Positions 8,253-16,726 of a DNA stretch of 64,000 bases are shown here, in pieces. Source of the stretch: Gemmatimonadota bacterium (GTDB lineage Bacteria > Gemmatimonadota > Gemmatimonadetes > Gemmatimonadales > Gemmatimonadaceae); contig JAPLKU010000010.1 in assembly GCA_026387935.1 (NCBI GenBank), positions 1-64,000 on the forward strand, given 5' to 3'. The stretch's first letter is position 1. The number at the start of each line of letters is the position of its first letter. The notes under the pieces are model-generated. The model made no database searches. It saw nothing but the letters and a program-made list of their open reading frames with translations, and was not told where the DNA came from. The position numbers and the translations under genes are program-made.

Positions 8253-10469
8253 CTACGACGCGCGCGCGAACGCGCGGAGGAGGAGAACCGCGCCCAGCAC
8301 GAGCAGCCACGCATACGTGCCCACTCGACCAGACTGCAGCTGGCTGCCGATCCAACCCAGGAACCGCGCGGCTGCGGCAGAACCATTGACGAGGATCGTG
8401 TCGATCAAGCCGATATCGACACCGGTCCAGAGAACCGACCGCGAGAACGTGTATGTGGGCCGGACGATCGCCGCGTCATACGCTTCATCGACGTACCACT
8501 TGTTCTCGAGCACGGACTGCAGGCCTGTTGACGGCGAGGCCGCCGATTTGGGAACGAGTGCACTGGGCTTCAAACGCATGACCGCGATTGTGATCCCGGC
8601 GATTGCGATCGCCACGGCAAACCCGATGAGCAATTCCTCAGTGCTCGCCGCAACGGGTGTCCCTGCCCCGGCGACGCGCTTGGTCGCTTCGCCGACAACC
8701 GGTTCGAGCCAGTGTTCAAGCTTCGCTGTCGGGCCGAGTGGCATGAGGTCGGTGACAACTTCGGGGAGATTCAACCATCCGCCTGCGAGGCTCAGCACGC
8801 CGAGCACGAGGAGCGGTCCCGTCATGATCCACGGCGCTTCTGCCAGATGCGGGCGCGCGGCATCACCAGTCCGGTTGGGGCCGTGGAATGTGTACAGCAT
8901 CATGCGCGTCATGTAGATCGCCGTCAGGAGCGCGGCCGCGAGGCCAAAGATCCAGACGGTGTACAGCACGATGTTGCCCGGAATGCCGAGCAGGGATGCG
9001 TCCGCCAGCGTCGAGCCATGCGCACGTGCGAAGGCAGCGCCAAGAATTTCATCTTTCGAGAAGAATCCGGAGAATGGCGGCACCCCGGCAATCGCCAGCG
9101 TCGCAATCCACATCAGGCCCCAGGTGATGGGCATGTACTGCTTCAGGCCGCCCATGTTGCGCATATCCTGGGCGTCGTCCCCATGGTTGTGCGTCGCATG
9201 GTAGGCGCGGTGCATCGAAAAGATTACCGACCCGGATCCAAGGAAGAGCAAGGCCTTAAAGAAGGCGTGCGTGATCAAGTGAAACACGCCGGCCGAATAC
9301 GCGCCAACGCCAACGCCGACGAACATGTACCCAAGCTGTGACACCGTCGAATACGCGAGCACCTTCTTGATATCCCACTGCTTGAGCCCGATCGTGGCCG
9401 CAAAGAGCGCGGTAACGGCACCAGTCAGCGCCACCGTCAGCGACGCGACCGGCGCGAGCGAGAAGAGCATCGAGCTGCGCGCCACGAGAAACACCCCTGC
9501 GGTGACCATCGTCGCGGCGTGGATCAGCGCGGACACCGGTGTGGGGCCAGCCATGGCGTCCGGCAGCCAGACAAAAAGAGGGATTTGTGCACTCTTTCCG
9601 GCGCAGCCGAGGAACAGGAAGAGGCAGATTGCCGTGACGACGATGCCGCCGGCAGGAAGCTTGTCTGCGCTCTCGGCGATGGCGGCGTAGTCCAGAGTTC
9701 CGAGGTGCGAGAAGAGCAGGAACATGGCGACCATGAAGCCGAAGTCACCAATGCGGTTGACGACGAACGCCTTTTTTCCCGCGTCGGCGTTCGCTTTGTC
9801 GCTGAACCAGAACCCGATCAACAGATAAGAGCAGAGCCCGACTCCTTCCCACCCGACGAAGGTCACGACGTAATTGGCGCCGAGAACCAGGAGCAGCATG
9901 AAGAAGACGAAGAGATTCAGATACGCGAAGTAGCGCGGGTATCCGGGATCATCCTGCATGTAGCCGACGCTGAATAGATGGATCAGCATACCGATGCCCG
10001 TGATCACGAGCACCATGACCATCGAGAGCGCATCAAGCTGCAGCGCGGCGTCGACCTTGAGGTCACCCACCGGAAGCCAGCTGAAGAGCGTATTGATGTA
10101 CGGCGCCGGAGACTCTGCGCTGCGCATCGCCATGAACGTCGCCAGCGCGAGGCCAAAGGCCAGCACCATGACGCCGGGGCCTACGATACTCACGATGGGG
10201 GCGTATTTATGCCGGACTACGTGGCCGTGGTCGCCATGCCCAGCGTCGGCGGCCCCGTGCTCGGCCCCGTGCTCGGCGGCGTGCGGCTGGTCGTGCGCCT
10301 CGCCAGAATGACCGTGGTGGTCGGCGGCTGACGGATCAGCCGGGCCGAGTTTCGCGGCTGCAAACATGGAAAGCGCGCCGTTGATCAGGAAACCGAGCAA
10401 CGGGACCGTCGGCAGCCACCAGACGAACCGGGCGACTGTTTCTGCAAGGGGATGGGCGTTCTGCAGCAT
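8253..10469 (-). CDS. nuoL: NADH-quinone oxidoreductase subunit L
   Basis: The distal antiporter-like proton pump of complex I, about 738 residues, including the lateral helix region at the C-terminus. The family signatures are LPDAMAGPTPVSALIHAATM and NRIGDFGFMVAMF. ATG 10469 (MLQNAHPLAETVARF) is preferred; an in-frame GTG at 10478 would add three residues. Between the first two membrane helices there is an unusual loop of about 40 residues with 11 histidines plus Asp/Glu (about residues 45-88), absent from standard NuoL. Neighbours are nuoK upstream and nuoM downstream. Confidence 0.95.
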   Translation of the reverse strand: MLQNAHPLAETVARFVWWLPTVPLLGFLINGALSMFAAAKLGPADPSAADHHGHSGEAHDQPHAAEHGAEHGAADAGHGDHGHVVRHKYAPIVSIVGPGVMVLAFGLALATFMAMRSAESPAPYINTLFSWLPVGDLKVDAALQLDALSMVMVLVITGIGMLIHLFSVGYMQDDPGYPRYFAYLNLFVFFMLLLVLGANYVVTFVGWEGVGLCSYLLIGFWFSDKANADAGKKAFVVNRIGDFGFMVAMFLLFSHLGTLDYAAIAESADKLPAGGIVVTAICLFLFLGCAGKSAQIPLFVWLPDAMAGPTPVSALIHAATMVTAGVFLVARSSMLFSLAPVASLTVALTGAVTALFAATIGLKQWDIKKVLAYSTVSQLGYMFVGVGVGAYSAGVFHLITHAFFKALLFLGSGSVIFSMHRAYHATHNHGDDAQDMRNMGGLKQYMPITWGLMWIATLAIAGVPPFSGFFSKDEILGAAFARAHGSTLADASLLGIPGNIVLYTVWIFGLAAALLTAIYMTRMMLYTFHGPNRTGDAARPHLAEAPWIMTGPLLVLGVLSLAGGWLNLPEVVTDLMPLGPTAKLEHWLEPVVGEATKRVAGAGTPVAASTEELLIGFAVAIAIAGITIAVMRLKPSALVPKSAASPSTGLQSVLENKWYVDEAYDAAIVRPTYTFSRSVLWTGVDIGLIDTILVNGSAAAARFLGWIGSQLQSGRVGTYAWLLVLGAVLLLRAFARAS

Positions 10470-10480
10470 TGAAATCACGG

Positions 10481-10774
10481 TTAGCCGCGCAGGAGGTTGA
10501 TGTCCTGCAGGTTCACCGACTTCTTGTGACGGAAGATGGCGATGATAATGGCGAGGCCAACGGCGGCTTCCGCAGCGGCCACCGTCATGACGAAGATCAC
10601 GAACACCTGCCCGGTCGCTCCATAGAGCCTCGAGAGCGCCACGAAGCTCAGGTTCACTGCATTAAGCATCAGCTCAACGCACATGAACACGATGATGGCG
10701 TTACGGCGGGTGAGCACCCCGACCACGCCAATCGTGAATAGTGCCGCGGAGAGCGTAAGGGACTCGGCGAGCAT
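10481..10774 (-). CDS. nuoK: NADH-quinone oxidoreductase subunit K
   Basis: A 97-residue, three-helix complex I subunit (homologue of mitochondrial ND4L). [15 protein letters not shown] carries the conserved membrane glutamate of helix 2. The frame extends upstream into nuoJ, but ATG 10774 (MLAESLTL) lies 4 nt after the nuoJ stop and gives the normal family length. Confidence 0.95.
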   Translation of the reverse strand: MLAESLTLSAALFTIGVVGVLTRRNAIIVFMCVELMLNAVNLSFVALSRLYGATGQVFVIFVMTVAAAEAAVGLAIIIAIFRHKKSVNLQDINLLRG

Positions 10775-10778
10775 GGCG

Positions 10779-11321
10779 TTAGTTGCTCCGTTTCTTCGCC
10801 AACACAACCGCCCCGATAATCGCGACGAGCAGGAGCACGCTCGTCAGCTCGAAGGCGAGCAGGTATTCCTTGAACAGTGGCCCAGCGATCGGGCCGATGA
10901 TCCCCGCCGTTCCGGCAGCGGCGTTCTCCACCGGCGGCACCACCAGCTTCATCGTGACCTCGCTCCGCGTCAACGCCATCAACTCGGCGACCAGCGCGAG
11001 GCCCACGAGGCCAGCGAGGAGTCGGCCCAACTTGCCTCGCATGTCATTCAAGTCCGACGGATGGCCAAGATTGAGCAGCATGACGACAAACAGGAACACC
11101 ACCATGATGGCGCCGGCGTAGACCAGGATTTGCATCATCCCGACAAACTGGGCGTCAAGCATGACATAGAGGGCCGCTAGTGCGAACATCACGACTACGA
11201 GCCAGAGCGCGGCGGCCACTGGACTCTTCCGGGTCACAAACACGATCGCGCCAACGAGCGCAATCAACCCGAAGAGGTAGAAGTGAAAGGTGTAGAAGAG
11301 TGGAAGAAACTCGTTCTGCAT
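10779..11321 (-). CDS. nuoJ: NADH-quinone oxidoreductase subunit J
   Basis: A 180-residue complex I membrane subunit with five predicted helices. The third helix region, [19 protein letters not shown], is the most conserved part of NuoJ/ND6 and includes the pi-bulge segment that links to the quinone site. ATG 11321 has AGGA 5 nt upstream and follows nuoI directly. Confidence 0.95.
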   Translation of the reverse strand: MQNEFLPLFYTFHFYLFGLIALVGAIVFVTRKSPVAAALWLVVVMFALAALYVMLDAQFVGMMQILVYAGAIMVVFLFVVMLLNLGHPSDLNDMRGKLGRLLAGLVGLALVAELMALTRSEVTMKLVVPPVENAAAGTAGIIGPIAGPLFKEYLLAFELTSVLLLVAIIGAVVLAKKRSN

Positions 11322-11327
11322 CGGGTC

Positions 11328-11825
11328 CTACTCTCCCTTCTGGTCAGCGGGATCCCACATCTCGCAGACCGGGTGGGTCTGTTCGGTCAGCCGCTGGAGA
11401 TCGTAAACGAAGGAGTCACGGCTGTACTCCGCGTTCTCGTAGTGGCGCCCGACGTGAATCGCCTCTTCCGGGCAGACTTCCTGGCAGTAGCCGCAGAAGA
11501 TGCAGCGGAACTCGTCAATCTCGAATACGAGCGGATACCGATTCCCCTGCTCGTCTTCGCCCGGCACGAGCTTTATGCAGTTGGCCGGGCAGACCGTCGG
11601 GCAGAGGCCGCACGCCACACACTTGGCCTTGCCGTCTTCCGTCGTCAGCATGCGATGCGTCCCACGCCACCGCGGCGAAATATCCCAGCGCTCGTCGGGA
11701 TACTGCACGGTGACCTTGTGCGGGTCCACCATGTGCTTGAACGTGAGGGCAAGCCCCTTCACCGTCGCCCGCACATAGCTGACTTGCTCAATTGGCCGGT
11801 CGAGCACCTTCACCTTGATGGTCAT
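11328..11825 (-). CDS. nuoI: NADH-quinone oxidoreductase subunit I
   Basis: A 165-residue ferredoxin-like subunit of the peripheral arm, carrying clusters N6a and N6b. Two 4Fe-4S motifs are visible: CVACGLCPTVCPANC and CIFCGYCQEVCPEEA. The frame is open into nuoH, but ATG 11825 (MTIKVKVLDRPIEQ) starts 7 nt after the nuoH stop and matches the family N-terminus. Confidence 0.95.
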   Translation of the reverse strand: MTIKVKVLDRPIEQVSYVRATVKGLALTFKHMVDPHKVTVQYPDERWDISPRWRGTHRMLTTEDGKAKCVACGLCPTVCPANCIKLVPGEDEQGNRYPLVFEIDEFRCIFCGYCQEVCPEEAIHVGRHYENAEYSRDSFVYDLQRLTEQTHPVCEMWDPADQKGE

Positions 11826-11832
11826 CGGTGTC

Positions 11833-13119
11833 CTAGGCTCCCTTTTCAACGGGACGAGGCAACGTGCTTCGTCCGACGCTTGCCGCACGCAGTTTGTCCA
11901 CGTTCCGCTTGTCCAGTCGCGAATACGCCGGGCTCACAAGGCGGCCACGGTCGGCCACAAAGAGCAACAGGCCCATCAGCACGATGTTGATGCCGAAGAG
12001 CACCGCACCGAACATCGGGCCACGGGTCACGCCGGCGTAGTCGAGCGCGAGCACCGTGCTGGCGACCACCACCACGTAGCCGAGCGAAATGGGCAGCAGG
12101 ATCTTCCAGCCCAACGACATCAGCTGGTCATAGCGGAAGCGCGGCAACGTCCAGCGGATCCAGATGTAGAAGAACACGAAGAACAGCACCTTGCTCGAGA
12201 ACATCGCGAAGGTGGCCAGACTTTTCAGCACCGTGAATGGCCCCGTGTTGTCCCACTGCGTAAACGGGATGTCCCAGCCACCAAAGAAGAGCGTCGCCAT
12301 CATGGCGCTCGCCGTAATCATGTTGGCGTATTCGGAGATGGGGAACATCGAAAACTTCATCGCGCTGTACTCGGTGTGGTAACCCGCGATGAGTTCCGAC
12401 TCGGCTTCGGGAAGATCGAAGGGGACGCGATTGGTTTCCGCGAAGGCCGAGATCAGGAAGATGAACGCGGCCACCGAAAGCAGCAGCGCATTCCAGCCCA
12501 TCTGCGATTGCTGCGCGATCACCTGGTTGAGCGACACGTTGCCTGAAAGCAGCAGCACGCAGACCGTGCTCATGCCCATGGCGATTTCATAGCTGATCAT
12601 CTGCGCGCTTGCTCGGAGCCCGCCGAGCAGCGCGTACTTGTTGTTGGAGGCCCAGCCGGCGAGCACGATGCCGTACACGCCCACAGATGAAATCGCGAGC
12701 GTAAACAAGAATCCAACGGGGAGATCAGCAACGACCAGATCGATGCGACCCCAGGGTGTCGGCAACGGACTCCCGAATGGAATCACCGCCCACGTGATGA
12801 ACGCGGGAATGAACGCGAGGCCGGGCGCCAGAATGAAGAGCGCCTGACTCGCATAACCCGGGTACGTCTCTTCCTTCATGATGTTCTTGATGCCGTCCGC
12901 CGCGACCTGCAACAACCCCTGCGGCCCCACGCGGTTCGGACCATGGCGGTCCTGAATCCACGCCGACACCCGTCGCTCCGCGAATGTCGAGTACGCCACG
13001 CCTACCATATAGATGGTGAAGATCACGACCATCTTCACCACGGTCGCAATGATGAACACCCCCGTGGACGGATCCGTCTGCGAGTTTGCCACCTGTGCAA
13101 ACAGCATCGCGGTCATCAT
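11833..13119 (-). CDS. nuoH: NADH-quinone oxidoreductase subunit H
   Basis: A 428-residue membrane subunit (ND1 homologue) that forms the quinone chamber at the arm junction. Diagnostic motifs are RVSAWIQDRHGPNRVGPQG (first loop) and ETNRVPFDLPEAESELIAG (acidic loop at the entry to the E-channel). The C-terminal tail is about 30 residues longer than in short homologues. ATG 13119 overlaps the nuoG stop by 4 nt; a second ATG follows at 13116. Confidence 0.95.
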   Translation of the reverse strand: MMTAMLFAQVANSQTDPSTGVFIIATVVKMVVIFTIYMVGVAYSTFAERRVSAWIQDRHGPNRVGPQGLLQVAADGIKNIMKEETYPGYASQALFILAPGLAFIPAFITWAVIPFGSPLPTPWGRIDLVVADLPVGFLFTLAISSVGVYGIVLAGWASNNKYALLGGLRASAQMISYEIAMGMSTVCVLLLSGNVSLNQVIAQQSQMGWNALLLSVAAFIFLISAFAETNRVPFDLPEAESELIAGYHTEYSAMKFSMFPISEYANMITASAMMATLFFGGWDIPFTQWDNTGPFTVLKSLATFAMFSSKVLFFVFFYIWIRWTLPRFRYDQLMSLGWKILLPISLGYVVVVASTVLALDYAGVTRGPMFGAVLFGINIVLMGLLLFVADRGRLVSPAYSRLDKRNVDKLRAASVGRSTLPRPVEKGA

Positions 13120-14666
13120 CGACCGGCTCCGGCCATCGAGCCTGCGAGTGGTGTGCCCTTCAAGCCCAGCGAATCAAACGACATGCCGTCAAAGGCCGGC
13201 GTCGAAGTGGCCAGGGCAGCGAAGATATCAGATGCCGTGGCGTAGTCAGCCTTTTCACCGAGCGCGATGAGCAGGTCAGCAAGCGCAAACCAGGCGGGGC
13301 GCGCCTGACCCGGTGCCGCCTTCGCCTGCAGGAACCGCTGCACACGGCCGCGAAGGTTCGTGAGTGTGCCGTCAGATTCGACGACATTCGCGATCGGGAA
13401 GGCTGCGGTCAGCTTTGACAGTCCGCTCGGGTCTGCAGTGCCAATGAAGATCACGGCGCTTGCAGCGTTGAGTGCTGTGGAGGGGACAGCCGAAGGCTCC
13501 ACGTCAACGAGCACGAGCACGTCGCCGGCAGAGACACCCGCATAGGGCTGCTCCGTGCGCGCTGCGCCAAAGGCTTCAGCACCGGTTGCATTCGCCACAC
13601 GATCCGCACGGAGCGCGAGGTCTTCCACACCAGGAAGCGCGGCCTCAGCGCCCTGCGGCACATCGAACTTCACTGATCCGCCAGTTTTGCCAACGATTCG
13701 CTTAAGTAAGAAGAACACTTCATTGCTGAGCGAAGCGTTCGCGACAACGTGCGCCCTCTTGCCGTTGAGCGCGCCAACCGCAGCGGCGATGGCCGTCGAC
13801 CACTCGGCGGGTGCGCCATTAGCCATCGGCACCGCGCAACGATCCTGACGATTGAGCCAGCGATAGTTGAGGCGGCCTTCATCGCACATGAAGAAGGCGT
13901 TCACTGCTTCATTCGCGCGCGGCTTGAGGCGGACGACTGCATTGTCACGCGTCTCGACGACAATGTTGCAGCCCTGCGAACAACCCGTGCACACGGATGC
14001 CGAGCGATCAAGCTCCCACGCACGCGCCTTGTTCAGGAAGTCTTTCGAGAGCAGTGCGCCGACTGGGCACAGGTCCACCACGTTGCTCGCCCAGGGTTGC
14101 GTGAGCCCGGCGTCAGGTGCGGTCGTAATCACCGCGCGGTCGCCACGTTCGCCCACGGCGAGCACGGCGTCCTTGTGCACATCGTCCATAAACCGGACGC
14201 AGCGCGTGCAGAGGATGCAACGGTTCGGCACGTACAGCACGTCGCCGCCGAAATCTTCGACCGGGTTGAAGCGCTTGGGCTCCCGATAGCGCGAATCCTG
14301 ACGCCCTTCCTGGAAGGTGTAATCCTGGAGCTCGCACTCGCCGGACTGATCGCAGATGGGACAGTCGAGCGGGTGATTGATGAGCAGCAGCTCAAGCACG
14401 CCCTTGCGGGCCTCGAGCGACTTGTCGTTGTGCACGTGGACGACCTGACCTTCGGCCACGGCCGTCGCGCACGACGGCATTAGCTTCGGCGCCTTCTCCA
14501 CGTCCACGAGGCACATGCGGCACACACCCGCGACCGGTAGGCCGGGGTGATAGCAGTAGTGCGGAATGAGCACGCCGGCCGTTTTCGCGGCTTCGAGAAT
14601 CGACGTTCCTGCAGGCACCGAGACCGGGCGCCCTTCAATGGTCAGGTTTACGAGCGGTGCCGTCAT
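13116..14666 (-). CDS. nuoG: NADH-quinone oxidoreductase subunit G, short form with N7 motif
   Basis: The electron-transfer subunit of the complex I peripheral arm. Ligands visible in order: 2Fe-2S N1b (Cys38, 49, 52, 66); His98-Cys102-Cys105-Cys111 for N5; Cys150, 153, 156 and 200 for N4; and C-x2-C-x3-C-x27-C (Cys226, 229, 233, 261), the motif of the extra cluster N7. At 516 residues it is much shorter than the 680-910 residues usual for NuoG, because most of the C-terminal molybdopterin-oxidoreductase-like domain is missing. The 3' end abuts nuoH in frame order with a 4-nt overlap, so this looks like a genuine short form and not a frameshift. The start overlaps the nuoF stop by 4 nt. Confidence 0.94.
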   Translation of the reverse strand: MTAPLVNLTIEGRPVSVPAGTSILEAAKTAGVLIPHYCYHPGLPVAGVCRMCLVDVEKAPKLMPSCATAVAEGQVVHVHNDKSLEARKGVLELLLINHPLDCPICDQSGECELQDYTFQEGRQDSRYREPKRFNPVEDFGGDVLYVPNRCILCTRCVRFMDDVHKDAVLAVGERGDRAVITTAPDAGLTQPWASNVVDLCPVGALLSKDFLNKARAWELDRSASVCTGCSQGCNIVVETRDNAVVRLKPRANEAVNAFFMCDEGRLNYRWLNRQDRCAVPMANGAPAEWSTAIAAAVGALNGKRAHVVANASLSNEVFFLLKRIVGKTGGSVKFDVPQGAEAALPGVEDLALRADRVANATGAEAFGAARTEQPYAGVSAGDVLVLVDVEPSAVPSTALNAASAVIFIGTADPSGLSKLTAAFPIANVVESDGTLTNLRGRVQRFLQAKAAPGQARPAWFALADLLIALGEKADYATASDIFAALATSTPAFDGMSFDSLGLKGTPLAGSMAGAGR

Positions 14667-16027
14667 ACTGAAAGCCCTGTTGAAGCAGCAGCGGAGAGCT
14701 GCGAGCTCTGCGCTGTCAGCTTCGCGCCGGTTGACATGGATGAACGCTTGCCTGTGATCAACGCCTCAAATTCGTGACGGAACTTCTGCAGTCCGCTCAC
14801 CACCGGCGCGGCGCACGAGTCGCTGAGCACGCAGATCGTCTTACCAGTCATGTTGTCCGCGAGTTCGAGCAGCGTGTCGAGGTCTTCGAACGTGCCCTGT
14901 CCGGCCACGATGCGTTCGAGAATCTTCGTCGTCCACGCGGTGCCTTCACGACACTGGGTGCACTGGCCACAGCTTTCGTGCGCGAAGAAGCGCGCCAGGC
15001 GCGCAATCATTCGCGGCATGTTCTGCTGGTCGTCGAAAATGATGACGCCGCCGGAGCCAAGCATCGTGCCCTGCGCAACGAATCCTTCGTAGTCCATCAT
15101 GGTCGCTTCGGCTTCTTCCATGGTCTGGATGGGCACCGATGCGCCGCCAGGAATTACGGCCTTGAACTTCCGGCCAGGCTGCGGGCCGCCGCAGAGGTCG
15201 TACAGGAAATCCTTGAACGGGAATCCAAGCACGATCTCATAGTTGCCCGGGCGCGACACATTGCCGCACACCGAGAAAAGCTTACTGCCGGTGCTTTTCG
15301 GGCTCGACAGGCTCATCGCCTTGTACCACTCGGGGCCATTCATCAGGATGTGCGGCACCGCGACGAGCGTCTCGACGTTGTTGATCGTCGTGGGCTGCGA
15401 GAACAAACCAGACACAGCTGGGAACGGTGGCTTGATGCGCGGGTTCCCGCGCTTGCCCTCGAGCGACTCCATGAGAGCCGTCTCTTCGCCGCAGATATAC
15501 GCGCCCGCGCCTTTGTGCACATGCACATCAATGCGCTTGCCCGTCCCCATGGCGTTGTTTCCAATGATGCCGGCCGCATACGCCTCGGCCACGGCCTTCT
15601 CCATCCAGTCAATGCACTCGGTGAACTCACCGCGGATGTAGATGTAGGCCGTCTCGGCGCCAATCGCGTACGCTCCAATCGCGCAGCCTTCCACAAGCGC
15701 ATGCGGCGTCCAGCGCATGATCTCGCGATCCTTGAAGGTCCCCGGCTCGGATTCGTCCGCGTTGCAGCAAAGGTAGTGCGGCTTGCCGTCTCCCGGCTTC
15801 ATGAATGACCACTTCATGCCCGTCGGAAATCCGGCGCCACCACGACCGCGAAGGCCAGAGGCCTTGACGATGTCCACGATCTGCGCCGGCGTCATTGCGA
15901 GCGCCTGCTCGAGCGCGCGATAGCCGCCGCGTTTCTTCCAGCCGTCGAGCGTGCGGGCTTCCGTCTCGCCAAAGTGCTTGGAGAGAATCGCCGTTTCGCG
16001 CGGATGAGTTTTGTGAGGGTATCCCAT
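14663..16027 (-). CDS. nuoF: NADH-quinone oxidoreductase subunit F
   Basis: A 454-residue NADH- and FMN-binding subunit, the electron entry point of complex I. Motifs: GRGGAGFPTGMKW (NADH/FMN site), GAGAYICGEETALMESLEG (FMN and nucleotide binding) and ESCGQCTQCREGTAW (4Fe-4S N3, with a fourth Cys later at SDSCAAP). It begins at ATG 16027, sharing one base with the nuoE stop. The family N-terminus RETAILSKHFG is present. Confidence 0.96.
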   Translation of the reverse strand: MGYPHKTHPRETAILSKHFGETEARTLDGWKKRGGYRALEQALAMTPAQIVDIVKASGLRGRGGAGFPTGMKWSFMKPGDGKPHYLCCNADESEPGTFKDREIMRWTPHALVEGCAIGAYAIGAETAYIYIRGEFTECIDWMEKAVAEAYAAGIIGNNAMGTGKRIDVHVHKGAGAYICGEETALMESLEGKRGNPRIKPPFPAVSGLFSQPTTINNVETLVAVPHILMNGPEWYKAMSLSSPKSTGSKLFSVCGNVSRPGNYEIVLGFPFKDFLYDLCGGPQPGRKFKAVIPGGASVPIQTMEEAEATMMDYEGFVAQGTMLGSGGVIIFDDQQNMPRMIARLARFFAHESCGQCTQCREGTAWTTKILERIVAGQGTFEDLDTLLELADNMTGKTICVLSDSCAAPVVSGLQKFRHEFEALITGKRSSMSTGAKLTAQSSQLSAAASTGLSV

Positions 16028-16527
16028 TACTTCAGCCCTGCCAGAATCTGTTGAACCTTGTCAGCGGTCACGTTCTCGACCGTGTCGGCATTGATCTGCA
16101 CCGGCGTGGCAAAGCCGCACGCGCCGAGGCATTCCACTTCGATCACGGTGTACTTGCCGTCGGGTGAGGTGACGCCGAGCTCGTTGCAGCCGGTGTGCTT
16201 GAGAAAGGCTTCAGTGACCTTATCGGCGCCGGCGCAGAGGCAGGGCGACGTGGTGCAGATCTGCACGAAGTATTTCCCGACCGGGTGCTGGTGGTACATG
16301 GTATAGAACGTGACGACGCCCTTTACGTACGCGGCGGTAAGGCCGAGTGCAGCGGCAACTTCGGTCATGCCTTCCTCACTGACCCAGCCATGCACTTCCT
16401 GCACAATCCAGAGTGCGGGCAGTAACGCCGCCTGCTTGTTGGGATAGCGAAGGAGGATCGCGTCGAGATCGTTCTTGCGCTTGCCCGTGAAGACCTGAGT
16501 GTACGGGGTGGTTCCGTGTGCACTCAT
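16027..16527 (-). CDS. nuoE: NADH-quinone oxidoreductase subunit E
   Basis: A 166-residue thioredoxin-fold subunit with the 2Fe-2S cluster N1a. The four cysteines are in CTTSPCLCAGAD and ECLGACGFATPV. ATG 16527 (MSAHGTTPYTQVF) is the best start. The open frame upstream to 16653 is just the inverted-repeat element in the gap before nuoD and has no family similarity. The 199-nt gap to nuoD is the only large break in the operon. Confidence 0.95.
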   Translation of the reverse strand: MSAHGTTPYTQVFTGKRKNDLDAILLRYPNKQAALLPALWIVQEVHGWVSEEGMTEVAAALGLTAAYVKGVVTFYTMYHQHPVGKYFVQICTTSPCLCAGADKVTEAFLKHTGCNELGVTSPDGKYTVIEVECLGACGFATPVQINADTVENVTADKVQQILAGLK

Positions 16528-16543
16528 GCGACGGCTCCGTTGG

Positions 16544-16709
16544 AACCGCGGAGACTCGCCGAGCACAAACCGAGATTCGCGGAGACCACAACGGCAACTG
16601 ATGGGGGAACTGCAACGACACTCAGCGCGGCGCGCGCAGTTGCAGTTACCCAAGAAGTTGCAGTCTCCGCGAAGCTCTGCAGTGCCTTGCTCCGCGGATC
16701 TCCGCGGTT
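16544..16709. repeat. Nested inverted-repeat element between nuoD and nuoE
   Basis: Three pairs of perfect inverted arms are nested around one centre. AACCGCGGAGA at 16544-16554 pairs with 16699-16709. TTCGCGGAGAC at 16576-16586 pairs with 16663-16673. AACTGCAAC at 16608-16616 pairs with 16639-16647. The arms are separated by unpaired stretches of 21-31 nt. The element fills nearly the whole 199-nt gap inside an otherwise tightly packed operon. It is either a small non-autonomous element (MITE/REPIN-like) or an RNA structure in the nuo transcript. Confidence 0.8.
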
Positions 16710-16726
16710 AATCACTCCAAACCAGC

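Noticed and set aside
7717-8916. A plus-strand open frame of 399 codons across the nuoM-nuoL junction
   Set aside because: Very rich in Glu, His and Arg, which is the reverse-complement signature of hydrophobic membrane genes; no start signal.
16528-16653. An N-terminal extension of nuoE by 42 codons
   Set aside because: It lies within the inverted-repeat element, has no family similarity, and ATG 16527 begins the conserved part.
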